A DNA stretch of 64,000 nucleotides from Nannocystis exedens (GCF_002343915.1 NZ_NETK01000001.1:5966001-6030000); one strand, 5' to 3'. Shown: positions 21,034 to 34,386, counted from the stretch's first letter. A program made the numbers and translations. Notes: generated from the sequence alone by a model not told the origin.

Positions 21034-22521
21034 TCAGTCGCTCGCGCGCGTGCGAGCGAGGTTGACCGAGCGCAGCGACGGCAGCGTCAGCAGCGTCGCC
21101 GCGCCGTCGGCGGTGACGACGGTGTCGGCGAGGTTGAGCTGCTCGAGCTTGTCCATGCCGCGCAGGTACTGCAGCGACTGGTCGGTGATGAGGGTCGCGT
21201 CGAGCCGCAGCACGCGCAGCGCGGTCAGGTCCTTGAGGTGGGCCACCCCGCCGTCGACGACGTCGGTGTGGTCGAGCTCGAGCACCTCGAGCTGCGTCAG
21301 GCCGGCGAGGTTGGCCAGCCCGCGGTGCGTGACCTTGGTGTGGTGCAGCCGCAGCACCTTGAGCCCGTGCATGCCCGCGAGCGCGCGCAGCCCGGCGTCG
21401 GAGATCTGCGTGCCCCCGAGGTCGAGCTCGACCAGCCCGGTGAGCTCGCCGAGCTCGTCGGCGACGCGGTCGCCGAGGCTCGGGATGTCGAGCACGAGCG
21501 TGCGCAGGCCGGCGAGCTCGCCGAGGTGCTGCATCGTCGGGTCGGCCAGCGTCAGCGGCGGCGCCAGCCCGAGCACGAGGGTCCGCAGGTCGGGCAGGCG
21601 GCTCAGCGCGAGCAGCCCGTCGGGCCCGAGGTCGCGGCCGCGGATCTCGATCGACTGCAGCCCGAGCTTGGCCAGCTCCTCGAGCCCCGCGCCGGTGATC
21701 CGCGACTGCGGCAGCACCAGCCGCCGCAGCCCGAGCTGGCGGCCCAGCGCGCGCAGGCCCTTGTCGCCGAGGTTCGGGCAGGCGCACGTGAACTCGGTCA
21801 GCGGCAGGTCGCGCACGTACAGCGGGCTGTAGTCGTTGAAGCTCGGGCCGCGCAGCGTCAGCCGCGACAGGTCGGTCAGCGGCTTGAGCTGGTGCAGCGA
21901 GAAGTTGCCGGCGCGGGTGTCGAGCAGCTTCACCTCGCGCAGCGCGGTCGCGTCGGCGACCTCGAGCAGCGCGTCGTGCCCGGCCCACGGGCCCTCGAGC
22001 GTGAGCGCCTGCAGCCCGGCGACGTCGCCGGCGATCGCCGCCAGCCCCGAGTCGGTGGCGAGGTCGCGGAGCACGAGCGAAGAGAGCCGCGCTCGCGCCA
22101 GCAAGGCCACCGGCTCGGCGCCCTGGGTCACGCGCGCGAGGGTCAGGTCGCGCAGCCGCGGGAGGCTGGCGATCCGGCCCATCACCACGCCGTCGAGCGT
22201 GAGGTCGGCGAGCTCGAGGCTCTCGACGCCGACGAGCGCGCCGAGGCCCGCGTGGACCGCGTCGAGGCAGCCGGAGATCCGCAGCGACCGCAGCGCCGGG
22301 GTACGCTCGGCCAGGCGGGTCAGGTCGAGCTCCGCGCAGGCGTGGTCGTAATCGAGGTCGTCGCGCAGCTGGCTGGCCCGCTCGCGCCGGTCCTCGGGCG
22401 ACAGCGCGAGGTCGAGGGACACCAGCCGACCGAGGTCGAGCTCTGCCAGCTCGCGCGGGTGCGAGACCACCAGCTTCTCGGGCGGCGGCGGCACGCGCTC
22501 GGGCTCCGGCGCGGCGACCAC
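21034..22521 (-). CDS. leucine-rich-repeat lipoprotein, body (5' end frameshifted)
   Basis: At least 16 leucine-rich repeats of 22-26 residues (LRSLRISGCLDAV, LRVLRLDATLITDQ, LEVLELDHTDVVDGG) form a curved protein-binding surface. The frame opens at a GTG (22521) inside a Pro-rich linker, without a signal peptide. A perfect lipoprotein signal lies just upstream in another frame (next entry), so the true product is probably a single lipoprotein of about 530 residues interrupted by indels in the C/G runs at 22521-22595. The gene is immediately downstream of tatD, with only 2 nt between the tatD stop and the displaced ATG, so the two were an operon. Confidence 0.75.
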   Translation of the reverse strand: MVAAPEPERVPPPPEKLVVSHPRELAELDLGRLVSLDLALSPEDRRERASQLRDDLDYDHACAELDLTRLAERTPALRSLRISGCLDAVHAGLGALVGVESLELADLTLDGVVMGRIASLPRLRDLTLARVTQGAEPVALLARARLSSLVLRDLATDSGLAAIAGDVAGLQALTLEGPWAGHDALLEVADATALREVKLLDTRAGNFSLHQLKPLTDLSRLTLRGPSFNDYSPLYVRDLPLTEFTCACPNLGDKGLRALGRQLGLRRLVLPQSRITGAGLEELAKLGLQSIEIRGRDLGPDGLLALSRLPDLRTLVLGLAPPLTLADPTMQHLGELAGLRTLVLDIPSLGDRVADELGELTGLVELDLGGTQISDAGLRALAGMHGLKVLRLHHTKVTHRGLANLAGLTQLEVLELDHTDVVDGGVAHLKDLTALRVLRLDATLITDQSLQYLRGMDKLEQLNLADTVVTADGAATLLTLPSLRSVNLARTRASD

Positions 22522-22636
22522 GGGCGGCGGGGGGGCGGGACCCCGGCCGCCGGCGCCGGCGTGGGGGCGGGCCGCCGCACCCGAGCAGGCCTGTCCCGAG
22601 CGCCAGGACGGTCGTCAGCATGCAGGTTCGCATCAT
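22522..22636 (-). pseudogene. displaced lipoprotein signal peptide of the LRR gene
   Basis: From ATG at 22636 (or 22633) the minus strand reads MMRTCMLTTVLALGTGLLGCGG, a complete signal peptide with lipobox LLGC. The frame then runs into Arg-rich nonsense. A second frame of the same DNA gives a plausible linker (PAPTPAPAAGVPPP), and a third joins the LRR body, so two compensating single-base indels would restore one reading frame. Homopolymers here include seven C in a row. Confidence 0.65.
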
Positions 22637-22638
22637 CG

Positions 22639-23454
22639 TCAGGCGGCGAGCCGCAAGAAGCGGCGCGCGTTGGCGGTGGTGGTCTCGGCCACCCGCTCGA
22701 CCGGCTCGCCGCGGGCCGCGGCGACGGCGCGGGCGATGTCCTCGAGGAACGCCGGTTCGTTGCGGGCCGGTCGGCGCGACGCCGGCGTCTGGTCGGGCGA
22801 GTCGGTCTCGAGCAGCAGCCGGTCGGCCGCGACCGCGCGAGCAGCCAGCACCGGCCGCCGTGCTCCAGGCAGCGTCAGCGCCCCGGCGAACGAGACCGCG
22901 TGACCGCCGCGGCAGAACGCCGGCACCATCTCGGCGCTGCCCGAATAGCTGTGCAGGATGGACGGCGGAAGCGGCCGCTCGTCCAGCAGCTCGAGCATGG
23001 CCGCGTGGGCCTTCAAACAGTGCAGCAGCAACGGAAGCCCGGTGGCTCGCGCCAGCGCGAAGTGGGCCCGCAGCACCGCGACCTGCCGCTCGCGCGGCAC
23101 GCCGCCGCCGCCCGGTCCGAAGTCGAGGCCACACTCGCCGATCGCCACGAGCCCCGCCGGGGCCGCGCGAATCTGGTCGTTTAATGCGGTCAGGGCCGCG
23201 GAATCATGCGCGGGGTCGAGCTCGGGAAGGACTTGCGGGTGGATCCCCAGGGCGGTGTGAAAGCGCACGGTCGGCGCAATTTCGCGCAGGTCCGCCGCGG
23301 TCTCGAGCAGGCCCGCCCAAGATTCCGGTTCGACACCGGGGATCACGATCGCGGAAATTCCCGCGGCAGCGGCCCGAACAGCGGCAAATCGACGTTCCGC
23401 ACGATCGCCGAAGCGCGGCATGTCGATGTGCGCGTGGGTGTCGATCAGATTCAT
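22639..23454 (-). CDS. TatD-family metal-dependent hydrolase/DNase
   Basis: A 271-residue TIM-barrel hydrolase of normal family length. Metal-site motifs are all present in order: DTHAHID (His7, His9), GECGLDF with the bridging Glu, LLHCLKAH, ILHSYSGSAEM and LLETDSPDQTP. TatD enzymes act as 3'-5' exonucleases or Mg-dependent deoxyribonucleases in DNA repair and turnover. The ATG at 23454 opens exactly at the first strand. It is the first gene of a two-gene unit with the LRR lipoprotein and is divergent from the 109-residue protein at 23587. tatD itself versus the paralogues ycfH/yjjV cannot be separated by eye. Confidence 0.92.
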   Translation of the reverse strand: MNLIDTHAHIDMPRFGDRAERRFAAVRAAAAGISAIVIPGVEPESWAGLLETAADLREIAPTVRFHTALGIHPQVLPELDPAHDSAALTALNDQIRAAPAGLVAIGECGLDFGPGGGGVPRERQVAVLRAHFALARATGLPLLLHCLKAHAAMLELLDERPLPPSILHSYSGSAEMVPAFCRGGHAVSFAGALTLPGARRPVLAARAVAADRLLLETDSPDQTPASRRPARNEPAFLEDIARAVAAARGEPVERVAETTTANARRFLRLAA

Positions 23455-23486
23455 GCGGTAATCACCGTGAAATCAGTCTTGCGGAT

Positions 23487-23515
23487 TTGACGCACCTGGG
23501 GGCTTTTTGTAAAAC
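23487..23515 (+). promoter_or_regulatory. promoter of the 109-residue protein gene
   Basis: TTGACG (23487-23492), 17-nt spacer, TAAAAC (23510-23515; 4 of 6). The -35 hexamer equals that of tRNA-Leu(CAG). GGGCTTT (23500-23506) and AAAGCCC (23518-23524) form a 7-bp inverted repeat around the -10. Confidence 0.55.
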
Positions 23516-23555
23516 CCAAAGCCCGTAACGCGACCCCCCCAGTTTGCGACGTACG

Positions 23556-23569
23556 GGCCCAATTGGGCC
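23556..23569 (+). promoter_or_regulatory. 14-bp perfect palindrome in the leader
   Basis: GGCCCAATTGGGCC is a perfect palindrome 18 nt before the ATG, downstream of the promoter. It could be an operator or an RNA hairpin masking the ribosome site. Confidence 0.35.
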
Positions 23570-23586
23570 AGAAAACAGGGAAGTCC

Positions 23587-23916
23587 ATGTCATCGACACG
23601 AATTGAGCGCGTTCTTCGCCACGACGGCATCGTGGCCGTGTTGGACCAAACCGCGGAGCAGGCGCAGGCGGGCGACGCGGCGTGGGTCGGCGAGGAGCGC
23701 TGGAAGCCCATCGTGCTCGAAGCGGTGAAGCTGCGGCAGGTGGCGGGCGAGAGCGCTGTTCGCATCCTCGTCGGCGAGCACGCGATCCTGGTCGCCGGCG
23801 ACGAGAAGCACGTGGTGGGCGTCGTCTTCATCAAGGGCCACCCGGTCGTGAAGTCGGTCGTCCGCATGGTCCGCCAGCTCATGCGCCTGCCTGCCAACGC
23901 CCTCCCGGCGCTCTAG
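23587..23916 (+). CDS. small cytoplasmic protein of unknown function (109 residues)
   Basis: Not recognised. From ATG 23587 (AGGGAAG at 23577-23583) it encodes 109 residues without signal peptide or membrane helix. The mix of strands and helices (GIVAVLDQTAEQA, AVRILVGEHAILVAGDEKHVVGVVFIKGHPVVKSVVRMVRQLMR) suggests a compact alpha/beta protein, with a helix at the C-terminus. Its own promoter, a leader palindrome and a downstream hairpin support a real, independently expressed gene. Divergent from tatD. Confidence 0.7.
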   Translation: MSSTRIERVLRHDGIVAVLDQTAEQAQAGDAAWVGEERWKPIVLEAVKLRQVAGESAVRILVGEHAILVAGDEKHVVGVVFIKGHPVVKSVVRMVRQLMRLPANALPAL

Positions 23917-23930
23917 CATTACGGCCGCTT

Positions 23931-23954
23931 CCCGAACGGTGAACATCGTTCGGG
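23931..23954 (+). terminator. hairpin after the 109-residue protein gene
   Basis: CCCGAACG at 23931-23938 pairs perfectly with CGTTCGGG at 23947-23954 across an 8-nt loop, 14 nt after the stop codon. Confidence 0.5.
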
Positions 23955-23987
23955 GGCGACCTAACGCTGGTAACCGGGAAGCCGAGC

Positions 23988-24018
23988 CGAGCGCGCCCGC
24001 GGCATGCGGGCGCGCTCG
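23988..24018 (+). terminator. strong GC hairpin upstream of the FAD-dehydrogenase gene
   Basis: A perfect 13-bp stem (23988-24000 with 24006-24018, loop GGCAT) followed by CGCCTTT. It ends 25 nt before the next ATG, so it may terminate the previous transcript or regulate the next one. Confidence 0.55.
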
Positions 24019-24043
24019 CGCCTTTGGGTTACCCTCGCACGCC

Positions 24044-25462
24044 ATGGCCCCCGACCTCGAAGACCTCCGCGCGGCCTTGATCACGGCCCTCGGCGCCGAG
24101 CGCCTGAGCGACGACCCGGCCGACCTGAGTTACTACGGCGCCGATCGCTGCCGCGGCGGCTGGCCGGTGCAGCCGTCGCTCATCGTGTTTCCGCGCTCGC
24201 CGGCCGACGTCCAGGCGGTCGTCCGCGCGTGTGCCGCTCACGGCGTTCCGATCGTCCCCTCGGGCGGTCGCACCGGTTTGGCGGGGGCGGCGACCGCCAC
24301 TCGTGGCGAGGTCGTGCTGTCGCTCGAGCGGATGCACCGGATCCTCGAGGTCGACACCGCCGCCCGCACGCTGCGGTGCGAGGCGGGGGCCACCCTGCAG
24401 GCCGTGCAGGACGCGGCGGCCGCCGCCGGACTCCTTTATCCCGTCGACTACGCCGCCAAGGGCAGCGCCCAGATCGGCGGCAGCCTGGCGACCAACGCCG
24501 GCGGCGTGAAGGTCCTGCGCTACGGCCTCACGCGCGACTGGGTGCTCGGCCTCAAGGTCGTCCTCGCCAGCGGCGAGCTGCTCGTGCTCGGCGGCGCTTT
24601 GGTCAAGAACAACACCGGTTACGACCTGCGGCAGCTGTTCATCGGCAGCGAGGGCACGCTCGGGGTGATCGTCGAGGTCACCCTCAAGCTCGCGCGGCCG
24701 CCGGCCGACAGCTTGGTCGCGCTGTGCGCCGTGCCGTCCGACGCCGAGGTCCTGGCGCTGTTCGCCCGCCTGCGCCGGAGCAGCCTGACGCTGTCGGCCT
24801 TCGAGTTCCTCGACCACGGCTGCCTGGACCACGTCCTCGCCCACCGCAAGGGCGACCCGCCGTTCGCCGAGGCGGCCGCGCGCTACGTGCTGGTCGAGGT
24901 CGAGGTCCCGGTGCCGGGGGCGGCCGCGCTCGAGCACACCCGCGACGAGCTCGGCGCCTGCCTCGGCGAGGCGGTCGACGCCGGCGAGGTCGCCGACGCC
25001 GTGCTCGCCGCCACCCAGGCCCAGGCCCGCGCGCTGTGGGCCTACCGCGAGGACATCAGCGAGTCGCTCCACCGCCACACCCCGCACAAGGCGGACATCG
25101 CCCTGCCGGTCGCCCGCGTCGCCGAGTTCCTGGCCGCCTGGCGCCCGCTGGTCGCCGCGCGCCTGCCCGGCATCGAGGCGCTGTGCTTCGGCCACGTCGG
25201 CGACGGCAACCTCCACCTCAACCTCCTGCGCCCCGAAGCCACCGGCCTGCCCGAATTCCTCGACCGCGTCCACGCCTTCGACGACGAGCTCTACGCCCTC
25301 GTCCAGGCCCACGACGGCAGCATCTCCGCCGAGCACGGCGTCGGCCTGCTCAAGCGCGACCACCTGCACTACAGCCGCAACCCCACCGAGGTCGCGCTGA
25401 TGCGCGGGATCAAGTCGGTCCTCGACCCCGCCGGCCTGCTCAACCCCGGCAAGATCTTCTGA
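24044..25462 (+). CDS. FAD-linked dehydrogenase (GlcD/D-lactate dehydrogenase family)
   Basis: A 472-residue flavoprotein of the VAO/PCMH superfamily. Residues ~45-180 are the FAD-binding domain (PSLIVFPRSPADVQAVVRAC, VPIVPSGGRTGLAGAA, GGSLATNAGGVKVLRYGLTRDWVLGL). The C-terminal oxidase domain carries CFGHVGDGNLHLN and ISAEHGVGLLKRDHL, the metal/substrate-binding histidine motifs of the D-2-hydroxyacid dehydrogenase (GlcD, D-2-hydroxyglutarate, D-lactate) group. It would oxidise a D-2-hydroxyacid to the 2-oxoacid, passing electrons to a quinone or ETF. The ATG at 24044 matches the family start. No GlcE/GlcF partner is adjacent. The exact substrate is unknown. Confidence 0.9.
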   Translation: MAPDLEDLRAALITALGAERLSDDPADLSYYGADRCRGGWPVQPSLIVFPRSPADVQAVVRACAAHGVPIVPSGGRTGLAGAATATRGEVVLSLERMHRILEVDTAARTLRCEAGATLQAVQDAAAAAGLLYPVDYAAKGSAQIGGSLATNAGGVKVLRYGLTRDWVLGLKVVLASGELLVLGGALVKNNTGYDLRQLFIGSEGTLGVIVEVTLKLARPPADSLVALCAVPSDAEVLALFARLRRSSLTLSAFEFLDHGCLDHVLAHRKGDPPFAEAAARYVLVEVEVPVPGAAALEHTRDELGACLGEAVDAGEVADAVLAATQAQARALWAYREDISESLHRHTPHKADIALPVARVAEFLAAWRPLVAARLPGIEALCFGHVGDGNLHLNLLRPEATGLPEFLDRVHAFDDELYALVQAHDGSISAEHGVGLLKRDHLHYSRNPTEVALMRGIKSVLDPAGLLNPGKIF

Positions 25463-25468
25463 AGCGGG

Positions 25469-25543
25469 CATGTCTCAAGGGGCATGCTCTTCAGAGCATG
25501 GCCTGAAGAGCATGCTCTGAAGAGCATGTCCATGATGGACATG
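25469..25543. repeat. 14-nt phased hairpin array, 6 anchors (best example)
   Basis: CATG occurs at 25469, 25483, 25497, 25511 and 25525, exactly every 14 nt, and again at 25540 (one extra base). Between anchors the 10 bases are arm-loop-arm: CATGTCT-CAAG-GGGCATG, CATGCTC-TTCA-GAGCATG, CATGCTC-TGAA-GAGCATG, CATGTCC-ATGAT-GGACATG. The array starts 7 nt after the stop codon of the FAD-dehydrogenase gene. Confidence 0.9.
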
Positions 25544-25559
25544 TTCAAGCGACGCGGCT

Positions 25560-25902
25560 CCGGCCGACGAGCGGCAAGCAGCGCGAGCACGGCGAGGCGA
25601 CCCGCTCGCTGACGGACCACGAGGCGCGAGAGCCGAGCACGCGGCGTTCGCTGGTTCGTCGCGCGAGGCAGGCGAGGCGAGTGAGCAACCCTCGCGGGGT
25701 CGGTCGTGCGACGCGAGGAAGGTGAGGCGCCGCGCTCGCCGTCGACCTGACGAACCACCAGGCGCGGAAGCCGAGGACGCGAGGCGCGAGGCAGGCGAGG
25801 CGAGGGCAGGGGTGCCACCTGGCGGGTCGGTCGTGCGAGGCGCCGCGCTCGCGCGCTCGCCGGGGGATCGACGGGAGGAAGCAGAGGCGCCGCGCTCGGC
25901 GT
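25560..25902. repeat. degenerate ~125-bp tandem repeat, no gene
   Basis: Two recognisable copies (about 25580-25730 and 25730-25860) share the order: GAGGCG..CGCTCGC, GA(C/A)GGACCA-like or GAACCACCAGGCGCG, GCCGAG.ACGCG, GCGAGGCAGGCGAGGCGAG, then GGGTCGGTCGTGCGA. A third partial copy runs to 25900. Frames through it are Arg/Ala/Ser-rich on both strands and look non-coding. Confidence 0.55.
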
Positions 25903-26640
25903 TCACTGCCCCGGCGGGGGCTCGCTGACCTCCGCCTTGCCCGGCCCGGGCGGCACGATCTTGGCTTTCTGCTCCGGCGTCAGCGGATCGTTGAGGATCA
26001 CGTCGATGCGGCTGCGGCTCCAGTCCTCACCGACCACGGAGATCTCGACGCGGTACTGATGTTCGCCGATCTTGAGGCGCGCGCGGTCGTTGAACCACGC
26101 CCATCGGCGGACGCCCTGCGCCGGCGCGTCGGTGCGGGGCTCGTCGGGCAGCTCGAGTCCCACGGCCGCCAGCAGCACCTTGGGGTCGAACGGGCCCGAC
26201 CCCTTTTTGAAACCGTCGAAGCCGATCGAGGCCGCCACCCCGTCCTCGTACTCGACGCGGATCCCCGCCCACTGGTCGCCCTTGTCGGCGTAGCGCTGGA
26301 GCGCGAAGGCGCAGCGGAAGAACGTCCGCTCCGGCGCGAAGCGGACGCACGTCGAGCGGCTCAGGCCCTTGCCCTGGTGTTCGCCGAAGTTGGCCTCGAC
26401 CGAGGCGACCGGCTGCCCGAGCAGGGCCGGCAGCGGCAGGCTCACGTCGCTGCGGACCTTGCCGAAGGTCGTCGGCGCCGCGGCCTTGGCCTCCGCCGGC
26501 TTGGCGGGCTCCGCGGCCTCGGCCTCGGTCTTTGTCTCCGTCTTGGCCTCGGGCCCCGCCTTCTGCGGCCCGGTCGGCTGCGAACAGCCGATCGCGACGA
26601 AAGCACACGTCCACGCGCAAAGCCTCTGGAGCGACGTCAC
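25903..26640 (-). CDS. lipoprotein of unknown function (245 residues)
   Basis: Begins at GTG 26640. MTSLQRLCAWTCAFVAIGC is a signal peptide with lipobox AIGC (Cys19). Residues ~20-60 are a Lys/Glu/Ala/Pro-rich linker, typical of myxobacterial lipoproteins. The remaining ~185 residues form an alpha/beta domain with two cysteines close together (STCVRFAPERTFFRCAFAL) that could make a disulfide. No family is recognised. It diverges from tRNA-Leu(UAG) with 25 nt between them. Confidence 0.8.
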   Translation of the reverse strand: MTSLQRLCAWTCAFVAIGCSQPTGPQKAGPEAKTETKTEAEAAEPAKPAEAKAAAPTTFGKVRSDVSLPLPALLGQPVASVEANFGEHQGKGLSRSTCVRFAPERTFFRCAFALQRYADKGDQWAGIRVEYEDGVAASIGFDGFKKGSGPFDPKVLLAAVGLELPDEPRTDAPAQGVRRWAWFNDRARLKIGEHQYRVEISVVGEDWSRSRIDVILNDPLTPEQKAKIVPPGPGKAEVSEPPPGQ

Positions 26641-26665
26641 GCCGAGATGATACGCTCTGTTCCGC

Positions 26666-26748
<83 letters not shown>

Positions 26749-26795
26749 ATTGCCCGACTTGACGCCGCCGGTCGCGCCGGCTAAGGCGTCCCCTC

Positions 26796-28073
26796 GTGAT
26801 CGGCACGCTCCTCAAGCGCATCACCGTGCACACTCTGGACCGCGTCGTCGAGCGCGGCAAGACCTCGGAGCACGCGCCCGTCCGGCTGGCCGCTGCCGGC
26901 CTCGATCGCGTGCGGGGGATCGTCGGCCTCGACCGCATCGACCTGCGCCTCGAGATCCCGAGCTGGGACGGCGGCACGCCCGACCAGCCGATGTGGCAGT
27001 CCGACCGCGACAAGCTGCGCAAGTGGCAGCAGGACCGCGGCATCATCAAGCCCGAGCAGGCCGCCGACGCCAAGCCGGCCGAGCCGGCGCTCGTGATCTA
27101 CTACAAGCGCGGCTGCCCCTACTGCCGCGCCGCGCTCGACCTCGTGCGCGAGCAGAACCTGCTCGCCAAGACGATCGACTACACCGACAACCACGACCTG
27201 CGCACGGCGATCCGCACCAAGACCGGCCGCCGCACCGCGCCGCACGTGTTCATCCGCGAGCAGTGCATCGGCGGCTTCGACGAGCTGCGCGAGCTGCACG
27301 AGTCGGGCAAGCTGGTCGAGCTGCTCAAGGATCCGTCGGCCACGCCGCCGGTGGTCGCGGCGATCGTCGGTGACGACGACGAGGACGACGGCGACGGCCG
27401 CGAGCTGACCGCGGCCGGCCTCAAGGCCAGGTTGGCCGAGGGCGGCAAGGTCCTGCTGCTCGACGTGCGCGAGCCGTCGGAGTGGGCGCAAACCGGGATC
27501 CTCGCCGGCGCGCGCACCGTCTCGCTCGGCGACCTCGAGAAGGTCGACGACCTCGACCCGCAGGGCGTGTGGATCGCCTACTGCCGCTCGGGCCGGCGCT
27601 CGCTGCAGGCCGCCGAGATCCTCGCCCGCCGCGGCTTCAAGTCGGTCGTCAGCCTGCGCGGCGGCATCGAGGGCTGGAAGGCCGCCGGCGGCGCGACCGT
27701 GCCGTACGAGCCGACGACCGCCGCGCCCGTCAAGAAGCCGCCCGTCAAGCTGCCGGTGGTCCACCCCGAGCGCTCGCCGTTCGAGGCCCTGCTCGAGGAC
27801 CCGAGCGCCGCCGTCGACAGCCAGCCGCTCGAGGGCGAGGCGCTGATCGCCCGCGTCCGCGAGGTGCTTGAGACCTGCCGCCCGCTGGTCCAGGCCGACG
27901 GCGGCGACATCGAGCTGCTCGACGTCACGGCCGACACCGTCGGCGTGCGGCTCACCGGCAACTGCGTCAGCTGCCCGAGCTCGCAGGCGACGCTGAAGCA
28001 GGGCATCGAGCGCAAGCTGAAGCAGCAGATCCCGCAGATCAAGGGCATCCGCTCGCCTCAGCTCGCGCCGTAG
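26796..28073 (+). CDS. glutaredoxin-rhodanese-NifU C-domain fusion protein
   Basis: A 425-residue three-domain protein starting at GTG. Residues ~97-180 are a glutaredoxin with active site CPYC (Cys107, Cys110) and TAPHVFI; residues ~198-305 a rhodanese with catalytic Cys263 in YCRSGRRS; residues ~345-422 a NifU/Nfu-type domain with CVSC (Cys390, Cys393) in GNCVSCPSS, which carries or transfers a 4Fe-4S cluster. An N-terminal ~90-residue segment has no known domain. The order suggests one polypeptide for thiol redox control, sulfur transfer and Fe-S delivery in the cytoplasm. All three catalytic sites are intact. Monothiol or dithiol glutaredoxin fusions are known, but this triple order is uncommon to my knowledge. 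Confidence 0.9.
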   Translation: MIGTLLKRITVHTLDRVVERGKTSEHAPVRLAAAGLDRVRGIVGLDRIDLRLEIPSWDGGTPDQPMWQSDRDKLRKWQQDRGIIKPEQAADAKPAEPALVIYYKRGCPYCRAALDLVREQNLLAKTIDYTDNHDLRTAIRTKTGRRTAPHVFIREQCIGGFDELRELHESGKLVELLKDPSATPPVVAAIVGDDDEDDGDGRELTAAGLKARLAEGGKVLLLDVREPSEWAQTGILAGARTVSLGDLEKVDDLDPQGVWIAYCRSGRRSLQAAEILARRGFKSVVSLRGGIEGWKAAGGATVPYEPTTAAPVKKPPVKLPVVHPERSPFEALLEDPSAAVDSQPLEGEALIARVREVLETCRPLVQADGGDIELLDVTADTVGVRLTGNCVSCPSSQATLKQGIERKLKQQIPQIKGIRSPQLAP

Positions 28074-28434
28074 GGCTGCGACCGTCCGGCCGTATCGCAC
28101 GCGATCGCATGCGAGCTGCCGTCATGCCGTGACGCGCTCGTCACCGAGATCGGCGCATCCCCCTTTCTTGCCGTTCGCCTCGCGAGCTGCGCAGCCGCCG
28201 ATCCTCTTCATAGCGATCCCAGCCGCCGGACCCCCTCGACGCGCCGGGCCGAATTTCCCTCCCGGCGCGCGCGGAATGCTGTTCCGGGCCCCGCCTCCGG
28301 GAGCGCGAAAACGCTCAATTCTCACCGCGCGGTCAGGGGTTATCAAACCCCGGCTCGGGATGAGCCCGTGGGTCAATTCGCCCCGTGGCGTGCTTTCTTG
28401 CGGGTCTTTGGGAAGTGTGCATGACTCTTCCCGG
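28074..28434. other. non-coding leader/intergenic region with tandem hairpins
   Basis: No convincing gene. GGGGTT-ATCA-AACCCC (28336-28351) is followed directly by GGCTC-GGGAT-GAGCC (28352-28366). They could end the upstream transcript or regulate the dehydratase operon. Confidence 0.4.
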
Positions 28435-28464
28435 TTGACTGACACATGTGTCACTGACGACACT
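28435..28464 (+). promoter_or_regulatory. palindromic operator overlapping the -35 of the dehydratase operon
   Basis: TTGACT at 28435-28440 is a plausible -35; the -10 region (28458-28464, CGACACT) is weak. The last base of the -35 begins TGACACATGTGTCA (28440-28453), a perfect 14-bp palindrome, a good candidate site for a dimeric regulator. Start would be near 28471 and the ATG is at 28499. Confidence 0.5.
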
Positions 28465-28498
28465 GTCAGCCAACTTTTACCGCCCTGCAGGACCAACG

Positions 28499-30304
<1,806 letters not shown>

Positions 30305-30305
30305 G

Positions 30306-30362
30306 GCTGCCTCTCGCGCCAGGTCCTTCCAGCCAGGTCTTCAGGAACAGGAACTCCAGAAC

Positions 30363-30365
<3 letters not shown>
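30306..30365 (+). repeat. 14-nt repeat array filling the operon spacer and carrying the next start codon
   Basis: Anchors GCTG (30306), CAGG (30320), CAGG (30334), CAGG (30348) and CATG (30362) are exactly 14 nt apart and occupy the whole spacer. The ATG of the activase gene (30363) is inside the last anchor, and the CAGGAAC before it is the only candidate ribosome site. Confidence 0.8.
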
Positions 30366-34145
<3,780 letters not shown>

Positions 34146-34166
34146 CCTGAAGGCCAGCCGAGCCGA

Positions 34167-34206
34167 AGCGACGGCCTCCCGCGCGGAGGTCGTCGCTCTT
34201 CGTTTT
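34167..34206 (+). terminator. terminator of the dehydratase/activase operon
   Basis: A 13-bp stem with one G-T pair (34167-34179 with 34185-34197, loop CGCGC) followed by CTTCGTTTT, 21 nt after the stop codon. Confidence 0.8.
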
Positions 34207-34386
34207 GAGTCGCAGGGCGACGGGTCGGAAGGACCTGTCGGTCAGGGGTGATTGGCGAGGGATAGGTCCAGCGTGACCGCGCCGCGATGGTCATCCCCGA
34301 TCTTGACTTCGACCATCATGGTCACGCTCGCGTTCCCTTGCGGGTGCCGAATCGATGGCGCCGTAGTACATTGAGGGGTGATGCTC

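Noticed and set aside
25469..25543. CRISPR array
   Set aside because: The period is 14 nt with no unique spacers; units are hairpins, and no cas gene is present.
28122..28496. Minus-strand frame upstream of the dehydratase operon
   Set aside because: It covers the promoter, palindrome and tandem hairpins, and has mixed composition without domains.
34242..34380. Short minus-strand frame ending SLANHP
   Set aside because: Only about 25-45 residues, overlapping the promoter region of a secreted protein, with no ribosome site.
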